Of a stretch of 64,000 nt of DNA, positions 35,026-42,634 are shown piece by piece (the first letter of the stretch is position 1; every line of letters starts with the position of its first letter). Location: positions 62,001-126,000 of the forward strand of contig JAOAHD010000007.1 in the NCBI GenBank assembly GCA_026415395.1. The letters run 5' to 3'. The notes below the pieces were generated by a model that saw only the letters and a list, made by a program, of their open reading frames with translations, made no database searches and was not told where the DNA came from. The DNA is from Candidatus Binatia bacterium (GTDB taxonomy: Bacteria; Desulfobacterota; Binatia; HRBIN30). The translations under genes and the position numbers were made by a program.

Positions 35026-35946
35026 TTATGCCTGTGCTCTTTGCGCAACTCGTTCCCCTTGCGATTCTTCGAGTAGGAACTCGCGAATAGCGAGTACCAA
35101 CTCGCGCGGGCGATCGAAGTGTACCATGTGCCCAGCGCCGGGAATTTCCACAAAGCGATGATTGCGAAAACAGGCTAAACGCCGCTCGAGATCCCACGGC
35201 TCCAGATAAACGGCCCCGGGCTGGTCCCGCCAAAATTCGCCGGATTCTGCACCGTGAATGATCAACGTCGGCGCGGTAATGCGCCGCCAGAGCGCCATAT
35301 TGTACTCGAGGTGGTAGGGGCCGGTGATGGCCATGGTGGCAAGCATGGGATCGAACTTCCACTCCAGGGTGCCATCCTCCCGTGCCCTGGTGCCGAGCAG
35401 TGCGAGTTCGCGTGCCTTGGCCTCGGGCAGCCGCGGGTTGCGCTCGCGCAGGCGCTTGTACGCCGCTTCTAAGTCCGGCAGCCCAGGGTGACCTGCAAAC
35501 GCACGATCGACGCGCGCAAATCCCTCCAATGTGCGGCGTACCGCTTGATCCATATCGATGGGCGGAGGGCCGAGACCTTCGATGATGACGATCTTCGAAG
35601 GCACGTCGGGAAAACATCCGCTGTAATTTGCCACTACCTCGCCCCCCATCGAATGCCCCACCAGCACGGGCTTTCGTAGCCGCAACGCCCGAACGAGGTT
35701 GTGTAGGTCCAGGACAAAATGCCCGAACGCGTAGTAGGGTGTGGTTTCACTGTCGCCGTGTCCGCGCAGGTCGATCGCTAATACCCGAAAACGATCGATG
35801 AGGCTTCGCGCCAAATCATCGAAGGAATGGGAGTGATCGCGCAAGCCGTGCACAATCACGAGCGGGGGAAAATGTGGGCGTCCCCAGTCGCGAAAGTGAA
35901 TGCGCAGGGTGCCGCTGCGAAAAAATCGTTCTGAGTACTCTGGCAT
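35026..35946 (-). CDS. Alpha/beta hydrolase fold protein
   Basis: 306 residues from ATG 35946, with AGGAGG spaced 6. Canonical features: PPLVIVHGLRDHSHSFDDLA, LAIDLRGHGDSETTPYYAFG, nucleophile elbow LVGHSMGGEVVANYSG (Ser), TLIIHGAESGEFW for the acid side and EIPGAGHMVHFDRP with the catalytic His. The LEYNMALWRRITAP cap region is typical of esterase/epoxide-hydrolase/haloalkane-dehalogenase-like enzymes. The substrate cannot be predicted. The gene lies 33 bases before the half-size GDT1 start on the same strand. The repeat-rich spacer at 36 kb lies upstream. Confidence 0.88.
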   Translation of the reverse strand: MPEYSERFFRSGTLRIHFRDWGRPHFPPLVIVHGLRDHSHSFDDLARSLIDRFRVLAIDLRGHGDSETTPYYAFGHFVLDLHNLVRALRLRKPVLVGHSMGGEVVANYSGCFPDVPSKIVIIEGLGPPPIDMDQAVRRTLEGFARVDRAFAGHPGLPDLEAAYKRLRERNPRLPEAKARELALLGTRAREDGTLEWKFDPMLATMAITGPYHLEYNMALWRRITAPTLIIHGAESGEFWRDQPGAVYLEPWDLERRLACFRNHRFVEIPGAGHMVHFDRPRELVLAIREFLLEESQGERVAQRAQA

Positions 35947-36093
35947 GGCGTTCCTCCTCGCATGGGCGCAGCCGGTCGTTGTAAGTGACGGCGCTCTTTT
36001 CCCTGGCCGTCTCGTGAACCGTGCCGTAACCGTAGCCACAATGTGGCCTTTGTGCACGGTCCCACCGAGGGGCTCCCGTCGGCGTGGATCATT

Positions 36094-36135
36094 GGCGAGT
36101 GGCGAGTAGTGAGCAGCGAGTAGCGAGTGGCGAGT
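36094..36135. repeat. Six tandem 7-bp units (RGCGAGT type), left array
   Basis: GGCGAGT, GGCGAGT, AGTGAGC, AGCGAGT, AGCGAGT, GGCGAGT in exact head-to-tail register, with a diverged third unit. The 7-bp phase is not a codon multiple and does not belong to any gene. Related units recur at 36307-36348 and, reverse-complemented, near 51977-52030 and 52340-52380. Confidence 0.75.
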
Positions 36136-36243
36136 GGGTGGAATTGACGAACGGCGAATGGGGGAACATGTCGATTCCCGATGGTGGTGCCAGCTGTGCT
36201 ACGCGCGTTGCCGCCTCGGCACGTGGCACCAGCACCATCGTAG

Positions 36244-36263
36244 GGGCGACTCATGCGTCGCCC
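36244..36263. repeat. 20-bp palindrome, copy A of the family
   Basis: GGGCGACTCATGCGTCGCCC, one mismatch from a perfect palindrome, preceded by CGTAGG. Same sequence family as copies at 51866-51885 and 52233-52252. Flanked on both sides by 7-bp arrays. Confidence 0.75.
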
Positions 36264-36306
36264 TTGGCGCCGGCGAGCGACATGCATAGGGAATGGCGAA
36301 TGGATC

Positions 36307-36348
36307 GGCGAGTAGCGAGTGGCGAGTGGCGAGTGGTGAGTAGGGAGT
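36307..36348. repeat. Six tandem 7-bp units, right array
   Basis: GGCGAGT, AGCGAGT, GGCGAGT, GGCGAGT, GGTGAGT, AGGGAGT. Same orientation and unit count as the left array, with the palindrome between them. Confidence 0.75.
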
Positions 36349-36577
36349 GGCCGTACGCTCTGTGACTGCTAGGCGCACACGCGCCCATTGCTGGGGTTCC
36401 GGTCGCGCTCACTAGGGGGTGGGCGAGGTTCCTCTACCGCTGGTACGACCACGCGCTCGCGGCAGCCGCGCAAACTCGCCCAGCTTCATCAGCCGGCAGC
36501 GCGATTCGCATCGCAGCTCGAACTGGTGGGAACGGAGCAAAAACGAACGAGTCCGCAAGCTCTCAGCCGCGGGAGGC

Positions 36578-37609
36578 TCAGCTGCGGTCCGGTCGGACGA
36601 TAATTTTCGCGTGGCGGTCGGGCTGAGAGAGTTCGTGAAAAGCTGCGGGAACTTCGGCAAGACCCACTTGGCCAGTGACTAGCGGGGCAACCTCAATCTC
36701 GCCCTCGGCGATATGGCGCAATGTTTGAGCGAACTCTTCCGGCGTGTACCCGAGCACAAATTGCACCGCAAGTTCCTTGTTGATGCCATAAATGGGTGAG
36801 ATACGATCCGGCTCCATGCACACGCCAGCCACAATCACACGCGCGCCGTGCGGGGCCTGACGAAAGATGTCTTGCAAGATTCCCGGCACACCGACGCACT
36901 CGAAAACCACGGCCGGCCGTCCGGCGGCGGCCTGCCGATAGGCGGCAAAGGGCGACTGCTCTCGCGGGTCGACCACCACGTGGGCCCCCATCCGTTCCGC
37001 TAAGGCGCGGCGTGTCGGCGAGAAGTCCGCGGCAACGATGGGTTCCGCTCCGCGCAACTTTAACGCCGCAATGACAGCAAGCCCCACCGGACCGCAACCA
37101 ATGACAATTGGGCAATCCCAGGACTGCATGTGTGCCTTCGCCACAGCGTGAACACCCACAGCCATGGGCTCGGTCAGGGCAGCGTGTTCCGCGGCGAGCC
37201 CATTCGGCACTGCCAGCAGCAACGCGGCCGATAGTATCATGAGTTCCCCGTAGCCGCCTGGAACCTCGTTCGAATAGCCAACTCCGAGGATGCCCCCGCC
37301 GCGAAACACGAGCGGCATCGATACAACGCGTTGGCCTCGTGGAAACGTCACTGCCGTGCGCGGCCCGTAGTCGAGCACTTCGCAGCAAAACTCGTGGCCC
37401 ATCACCACGTCACGTTCCAGGTCGAGGGAAAACGGCGTGCCCGTTTCTCGTGCCGCCTCCACGAGCTTGTCAGCATGCTGGAGAGCGTGCAGGTCGGACC
37501 CGCAAATTCCGCACGCGAGCGTGCGCACGAGCACTTCGCCTTCCTGCGGTTCGGGATCTGGAACCTCGTCGACCACCAACCGTTGCTTTCGCATCACCAC
37601 TGCTCGCAT
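36578..37609 (-). CDS. Zinc-type medium-chain dehydrogenase/reductase
   Basis: 343 residues from ATG 37609, with AGAGGT 5 bases upstream. Catalytic-zinc residues appear in ACGICGSDLHAL and VMGHEFCCEVLDYG. The four-Cys structural-zinc lobe of ordinary alcohol dehydrogenases is missing (FRGGGILGVGYSNEVPGGYG in its place). NAD(P) fold: IVIGCGPVGLAVIAALKLRG. TEPMAVGVHAV and EVPAAFHELSQPDRHAKIIV complete the MDR pattern. Many such enzymes oxidise polyols or secondary alcohols. The substrate is not readable. It is monocistronic, upstream of the repeat-rich spacer and downstream of mutS2. Confidence 0.88.
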   Translation of the reverse strand: MRAVVMRKQRLVVDEVPDPEPQEGEVLVRTLACGICGSDLHALQHADKLVEAARETGTPFSLDLERDVVMGHEFCCEVLDYGPRTAVTFPRGQRVVSMPLVFRGGGILGVGYSNEVPGGYGELMILSAALLLAVPNGLAAEHAALTEPMAVGVHAVAKAHMQSWDCPIVIGCGPVGLAVIAALKLRGAEPIVAADFSPTRRALAERMGAHVVVDPREQSPFAAYRQAAAGRPAVVFECVGVPGILQDIFRQAPHGARVIVAGVCMEPDRISPIYGINKELAVQFVLGYTPEEFAQTLRHIAEGEIEVAPLVTGQVGLAEVPAAFHELSQPDRHAKIIVRPDRS

Positions 37610-37682
37610 CACGTACCTCTTCGCCTGTTCGTTTTGCTCATCCCCAACTCGGGCAAAGGGGGCTGCCGGCCGTGTAGGGGAT

Positions 37683-40019
37683 CTAAGTCGTTTCTTCTAG
37701 GTCGACGATGGTAACGCCGGCACCGCCCTCGCCACTCTCGCCTGCACGAAACTTCACGCAATAGGGTGATTGCTCCAAGTACTCGCTCACGGCGCGCTTG
37801 AGGGCACCGCTGCCAATGCCGTGGATCACGCGGACCCGCACCACCCCAGCCCGCGTGGCGGCATCGAGGAATTGGTCTAAGCGCTCGATCGCCTCGCGGG
37901 TACGGAAGCCGAGCAAGCTGATTTCCCGCAACTCCTCTACCGGCGCCGCGGGGGTAGTTTCCGGCTCGCGCGTGCGCGGCTGGGTTTCGCCGCCGGCCAC
38001 GGCCCGCAACCGATCGCGCGGCACCTCGAAGCGCATACTGCCGCGCTCGATCCAAGCCCGCTCGCCCGATATTTTGGCGAGCCGGCCACGCACGCCCTGG
38101 CCAACCACCTCCACCCAATCCCCCACGGCCGCCTCCCGCGCAATCGCCGGTGGCGGCCATTGCCGTCCGGCGAGCTCCACCGCCTCGTGTTCTTCTCGCA
38201 AGAAACGCCGCAGCGCCGCACGGTCGGCTTCGCCGCGCCGCACCTGCTCCAACAGCTCCTCGCCGCGCTCGCGTAAGCCGCGTAAAAATTCTCGGGCTTC
38301 TTGCAACTCGGTAGCCCATTGGCGCCGCTTTTTCTCGCGCAAGTCGGCGGTGAGCCGCTCCGCTTCGCGACGAGCCTCTTCAGCCCGCGCGCGCGCCTCC
38401 TCAGTGGCCGCGAACTTTTCCTCGTAGGCGCGACGCGCGGATTCCAAGCGGGCGAGCGCTTCGGCTAGCTCCCTTCCTTGTCGCGAGCGAGCTTGGGCTG
38501 CCGCCTCGAGGACCTCGGAGGGCAGCCCTAAACGGGCGGCGATGGGAAAGGCCAGACTTTCGCCGATGCTGTGGTACACCAGGTGATACCTGGGCTCGAG
38601 CGACTCCACATCGAAGTCCACGGCGGCAGCCAAACATGCCTCCTCGGCCAGCGCGAACAATTTCACGGGCGAGTAGTGGGAAGTAGCGACCAGGCGAATT
38701 CCGGGTCGATTCAGGGTGCGGAGCAAGCCGATCGCCAAGGCTGCCCCTTCTTCTGGATCGGTGCCTACGCCGGGTTCATCCAGCAAGACAAGCGCGGGCG
38801 GCGTGACCGAACGGAAGATTTCTGTCAGGTTGGCGATGTGGGCAGAGAAGGTCGATAAGTTCCGCGCCAAACTTTGCTCATCCCCAATGTCCGCAAACAC
38901 GCCCGAGAACAGCGGGAGCTGGCTGCCTTCTGCTGCGGGCAGCAGGAAGCCGGACTGGGCCATGAGGGCGAGGAGTCCCAGGGTCTTCAACGCAACTGTT
39001 TTTCCTCCGGTGTTCGGGCCGGTAATGACCAAAATGCTCTTGCCCTGTGGGAGCATGAGGTCCACCGGTACGACCGTTCGCTGTTGCGCTAGGAGGAGCG
39101 GGTGACGCGCACCAGGCAAACGAATTTCCTCAGCCCCCAGCTTGGGCACCGTGCCTTGATAAGAACGGCCGTAGCGCACCAGGGCTGACAAGCGGTCGAG
39201 CTCGGTCAGGGCTTCGAACGTGGCGACTAAGGCCGGCTGCTCACTGTGCACCATCTCGGTCAGGTCAGCCAAAATTCGCTGGACGAGCCGTTCCTCTTCC
39301 TTGGCGGCCATCATTAGGCGGTTGTTGGCCTCGACGGCAAAGAGCGGCTCGATGAAGGCAGTTTCCCCGGAAGCAGAGCGGTCCTGCACGACACCCTCGA
39401 AGCGGGCGGCGTAGCTGCTGCGCACCGGGATCACGTAACGGTTGTGGCGTATGGTGACGAAGTGGTCGGCCAGGACCTCTTGCATATGCGGCTCGTAAAG
39501 CAGCGCTTGCAAGCGGCGCTCGAGGCGGGATCTGAGGTGGCGAATTTCGCGCCGCACCTGAGCAAGCTCGTCGCTGGCGTCGTCGCTCACTTGCCCGTGT
39601 TCGTCGAGCGCGCGATGGAGTGTAGCGCGGAGCTCGAGCAAAGGGGCGATGCGCTCGAGCCAAGGGTGTAACGCAGGGTACGGCCGGCCGTGCTGGCGCA
39701 AAAAGCGACGCGTGTCCTCCGCGACGTCGAGAACCTGGCGCACGGTAAGCAGGCTTGCTCCGTCCAGCGTCGCTCCCGGCCGCGCCGCCAGGAGAAGCAC
39801 CGCACGAATGTCAGGGAACTCGCCGATCGGCAAGTCGCCATGCGCGGCGCTCAGTTCAGCAAGCTCCTTCGTGACCGTAAGGGCAGCGTCGGCCTCGCGG
39901 AGCTGCACGTGTGGCCGCAACTCCAGGCAGGCCTTTTTTCCCGCGGGCGAGCGCGCAAAGGCAGCAAGCTGCTCGAGAACGCGCGGGAACTCCAATGCCT
40001 CGAGGTCGCGGTCGCGCAC
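37683..40019 (-). CDS. mutS2: Endonuclease MutS2
   Basis: 778 residues, full length. Helical core start (LEFPRVLEQLAAFARSPAGK), MutS ATPase with Walker A VITGPNTGGKTVALKTLGLL, FADIGDEQSLARNLSTFSAH, Walker B PALVLLDEPGVGTDPEEGAA and the TSHYSPVKLFA trans segment. A long charged coiled coil (about 520-610) and a KOW-like region follow, then a C-terminal Smr nuclease domain (DQFLDAATRAGVVRVRVIHG, IGSGALKRAVSEYLEQSPYC). It lacks the mismatch-recognition domain of MutS1. MutS2 suppresses recombination and rescues collided ribosomes in some bacteria. It follows the small gene at 40027 closely. Confidence 0.95.
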   Translation of the reverse strand: MRDRDLEALEFPRVLEQLAAFARSPAGKKACLELRPHVQLREADAALTVTKELAELSAAHGDLPIGEFPDIRAVLLLAARPGATLDGASLLTVRQVLDVAEDTRRFLRQHGRPYPALHPWLERIAPLLELRATLHRALDEHGQVSDDASDELAQVRREIRHLRSRLERRLQALLYEPHMQEVLADHFVTIRHNRYVIPVRSSYAARFEGVVQDRSASGETAFIEPLFAVEANNRLMMAAKEEERLVQRILADLTEMVHSEQPALVATFEALTELDRLSALVRYGRSYQGTVPKLGAEEIRLPGARHPLLLAQQRTVVPVDLMLPQGKSILVITGPNTGGKTVALKTLGLLALMAQSGFLLPAAEGSQLPLFSGVFADIGDEQSLARNLSTFSAHIANLTEIFRSVTPPALVLLDEPGVGTDPEEGAALAIGLLRTLNRPGIRLVATSHYSPVKLFALAEEACLAAAVDFDVESLEPRYHLVYHSIGESLAFPIAARLGLPSEVLEAAAQARSRQGRELAEALARLESARRAYEEKFAATEEARARAEEARREAERLTADLREKKRRQWATELQEAREFLRGLRERGEELLEQVRRGEADRAALRRFLREEHEAVELAGRQWPPPAIAREAAVGDWVEVVGQGVRGRLAKISGERAWIERGSMRFEVPRDRLRAVAGGETQPRTREPETTPAAPVEELREISLLGFRTREAIERLDQFLDAATRAGVVRVRVIHGIGSGALKRAVSEYLEQSPYCVKFRAGESGEGGAGVTIVDLEETT

Positions 40020-40026
40020 AGCTCTC

Positions 40027-40332
40027 TTACTTCTGCCCGGCGTTGCGCAGGCGATCGCGCGGCTGAAGCACGATCACACGCGCGCCCGCCACATTGGCCT
40101 GCGGCAGTTCAGGCTGATCACCCGGGCTGGGAGGCCCAAGGCGGGTGCGCACGAGTCGCCCCGGGTTCCGCAAAATCACCTCGGCCTCCGCGACGGTAAT
40201 GGGCCGGCCGAAGAGATGCGTCGGCCGGTCGAACGGTTCTTCCCGATAGGTGTTGGCCCAGGCGGCAAATTCTTCCGGCGACGGATCATGCCCGATCGCG
40301 TGCGCGCAGCGCCGCACCACAAAGCCGAGCAT
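40027..40332 (-). CDS. Conserved-looking hypothetical protein between ispG and mutS2
   Basis: 101 residues from ATG 40332. An in-frame start at 40392 would overlap the end region of ispG. The text has a structured first half (VVRRCAHAIGHDPSPEEFAA, WANTYREEPFDRPTHLFGRP, TVAEAEVILRNPGRLVRTR) and a Pro-rich tail. No signal peptide or membrane helix. I do not recognise the family. It is 7 bases from mutS2 and 72 bases from ispG, all on the same strand, so it is probably part of one transcript. Confidence 0.65.
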   Translation of the reverse strand: MLGFVVRRCAHAIGHDPSPEEFAAWANTYREEPFDRPTHLFGRPITVAEAEVILRNPGRLVRTRLGPPSPGDQPELPQANVAGARVIVLQPRDRLRNAGQK

Positions 40333-40404
40333 GATCTTACCTCCGTTTCGCTCTGCCACAGCAACCTGCTCCCAGTCAGACTCGACGCTCACTCTCCACC
40401 CGTT

Positions 40405-41574
40405 TTACGCCTCGACCGGCTGCTCTCCCTGGCCACGCTCTGCAATGAGGCGGTCGACTTCCGCCTTAAGCCGCGGGAGCACCTCCGCGTAAGAAAAAGT
40501 GCCAAGCTTCCGGTGGCCGCGCTTGAGGTTCACGGTGGTCGGACCACACCACAAGCCGAGGTCGGCGTCATCGGTTTCACCCGGGCCGTTTACCCGACAG
40601 CCCATCACCGCAATCGTGATCCGGTAATTGGCCGCATAGCGGGTGAGTTCCCGCACTTGCTCCGCCAGCTCCACAAAGCGCTCGTTTTCCACCCGCGAGC
40701 AGCTCGGGCATGAAATGATGTTTAAGCCGCGATCGAAGTCGGGCGCCGAGATGAAACGATTTGCAGCGACGTCCGCCAAAATTTGCTTGCCGGCAATCAC
40801 CTCTTCGTGCTTGCGCGCGTTGGGCAGAGTCAACGACACCCGAATCGTTTCCCCGATCCCTTTGGCCAGCAAGGGCTCGAACGCCAAGCGAGTTTTGATC
40901 ACGCCTTCGGGCGGCATCCCTGCCTCGGTCACGCCCAGATGCAGGGGAACCTGTGGTCGCAGCGCCGCAAAGCGCTTGTTCGACACCACCACTTTACGCG
41001 GATCCGAGTCCTTGAGCGAAACCACGAAGCGCTCGAAGCCGAGCTCTTCCATCAAGTCGGCATGATACACGGCCGACTGCACGGAGGCCTCGAGCTGGTC
41101 CTGCGGATATTTCTCGGTGAATTCAGGAGCGAGGGAGCCACAATTCACGCCAATGCGCAAAGCGATGCCGTGCTCGCGGGCGACGGCAACGAGCCAAGCA
41201 ACTTTGTCTTTGATGCTTTTGTGTCGCTCCAGGTGGTGGAGATGGCCAGGGTTGTAGCGCACCTTATCCACATACGGCGCCACGCGCGCCGCCAGGCGGT
41301 AGTTTTCCTGGAGGTCGACGGAAAGCACGATCCCCGGCGTTTGCCGGCGGATTTCTTTTAACGCTTCGACCTCTAAATCGTTGTCGACGGCAATGCGGAC
41401 CACACCGGCGCCAGCCGCATGAAGTTGCTGCACTTGCGCAACGGTTGCGTCCACATCGCGGGTTTTTGTGGCGCACATGCTTTGCACAACCACGGGCGCA
41501 CCACCGCCGATGACGATGCCCCCCACCGGCACCGCCCGCGTCCTCCGCTGTCGTTCCTGGTTCTGGTGCGCCAT
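40405..41574 (-). CDS. ispG: 4-hydroxy-3-methylbut-2-enyl-diphosphate synthase IspG (GcpE)
   Basis: 389 residues from ATG 41574. An upstream in-frame start adds 12 unconserved residues. It makes HMBPP from MEcPP in the non-mevalonate isoprenoid pathway. TIM-barrel start: [76 protein letters not shown]. The 4Fe-4S domain carries [12 protein letters not shown] and a third Cys in [18 protein letters not shown], with the GPGE catalytic Glu. No other MEP genes are adjacent. Confidence 0.96.
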   Translation of the reverse strand: MAHQNQERQRRTRAVPVGGIVIGGGAPVVVQSMCATKTRDVDATVAQVQQLHAAGAGVVRIAVDNDLEVEALKEIRRQTPGIVLSVDLQENYRLAARVAPYVDKVRYNPGHLHHLERHKSIKDKVAWLVAVAREHGIALRIGVNCGSLAPEFTEKYPQDQLEASVQSAVYHADLMEELGFERFVVSLKDSDPRKVVVSNKRFAALRPQVPLHLGVTEAGMPPEGVIKTRLAFEPLLAKGIGETIRVSLTLPNARKHEEVIAGKQILADVAANRFISAPDFDRGLNIISCPSCSRVENERFVELAEQVRELTRYAANYRITIAVMGCRVNGPGETDDADLGLWCGPTTVNLKRGHRKLGTFSYAEVLPRLKAEVDRLIAERGQGEQPVEA

Positions 41575-41680
41575 GGGCGCGAGGCTAGCCCAAGGCATTT
41601 CGCTGCTCAACCAAACAGCGCGTGCAGCGAACGTGGCGGCTTGACACAGCGGCTACACCTGCTCAGCATCACGGGCTTGC

Positions 41681-42553
41681 ATGGCGAGGACGATGGACAC
41701 ACACCAAACCTGGCGGTGGTTCCGATGGGTCTGGCTCCTTTCCAGCGTGGTCTTTGCGACCCAGGCATCAGCGTATTCCACCGGGATCACAGGAGTGTCG
41801 GGCAGGCAAGGGCCTATCTGCAACCAACCTTTCTGCCATGGTGGCGGGGTGGCGCCGACAGTGAGCCTCGAAGGTCCGAGGGAACTCGCCCCTGGTGCGA
41901 TTGCCACGTTTCGTTTCGTCATTCAGTCAAATAGCCCGCAGCAAATTGCCGCCGGCCTGAACGTGGCGGCATCAGCCGGGACGCTCATGTCCCTGCCGGG
42001 ACAAGGTACGCGCCTCATGGCTGGCGAGATCACCCACACGATGCCGAAGGCCAACGACAGCAGTGGGCAGGCGGCCTTCGAGTTTCAATGGCAGGCGCCT
42101 TCGCAACCCGGCTCTTACACTTTATTTGCAGCCGGGAACAGCGTGAACCGTAACGGCACAAACCAAGGCGATTTGGCCGCAGCAACCACTCGGGTGGTTC
42201 AGGTTGTCGCTGAAGCAACGACAGCCACCTCGACACCCTCGCCGACGTCCACCTTGGCTCCCTCACCCACAGCCACGGTGACGCCCGAGCCGATTCCGCC
42301 CTCACCAACTGCCTCTCCCACGCCATCCCCAACGGCCACAATGACCCCGGAAGCCACCCTTTGTCCGGGTGACTGCAATGACGACCGTGAGGTCACAGTG
42401 GACGAGCTCGTAACCGGGGTGAGCATCGCCTTGGAATTGGCCCCGGTCGACCGCTGCGCGGCCATGGACTCGAGTGGCGATGGGCAAGTGACCATTGACG
42501 AACTGCTGCGAGCTGTGAACGTAGCTTTGTCTGGCTGCCCAGCGGCGCCATAA
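41681..42553 (+). CDS. Exported choice-of-anchor/reelin-like protein with Thr-Pro linker and paired dockerin-like motifs
   Basis: 290 residues. ATG 41681 and 41693 are both usable. A signal peptide (WLLSSVVFATQASA) precedes a beta-rich domain with CNQPFCHGGGVAP, PTVSLEGPRELAPGAIATFR, VAASAGTLMSLPGQ and QAPSQPGSYTLFAAGNSVNR, similar to the choice-of-anchor V/MXAN-type domain. A Thr/Ser/Pro-rich linker (about residues 172-222) follows. The C-terminus holds two Ca2+-loop-like units, GDCNDDREVTVDELVTGV and DSSGDGQVTIDELLRAVNVA, in a Cys-framed pair. These resemble dockerin type I repeats and are abundant in Binatia-like genomes. It is probably surface-exposed. Confidence 0.8.
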   Translation: MARTMDTHQTWRWFRWVWLLSSVVFATQASAYSTGITGVSGRQGPICNQPFCHGGGVAPTVSLEGPRELAPGAIATFRFVIQSNSPQQIAAGLNVAASAGTLMSLPGQGTRLMAGEITHTMPKANDSSGQAAFEFQWQAPSQPGSYTLFAAGNSVNRNGTNQGDLAAATTRVVQVVAEATTATSTPSPTSTLAPSPTATVTPEPIPPSPTASPTPSPTATMTPEATLCPGDCNDDREVTVDELVTGVSIALELAPVDRCAAMDSSGDGQVTIDELLRAVNVALSGCPAAP

Positions 42554-42634
42554 AGCGTACGCAAACCAACGCTGCGCGGGTGTTTGTGGACGCACGCCTG
42601 CCGTCGAGTCCGATCGAGTTGTCGAGCAGCGGAG

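Larger units (their letters stand above)
35947..36577. other. Repeat-rich spacer, no gene
   Basis: No coding potential apart from translated repeats. Holds a composite element: a six-unit 7-bp array (36094-36135), a 20-bp palindrome (36244-36263) and a second six-unit 7-bp array (36307-36348). The last 200 bases before 36577 show nothing recognisable. Confidence 0.6.
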
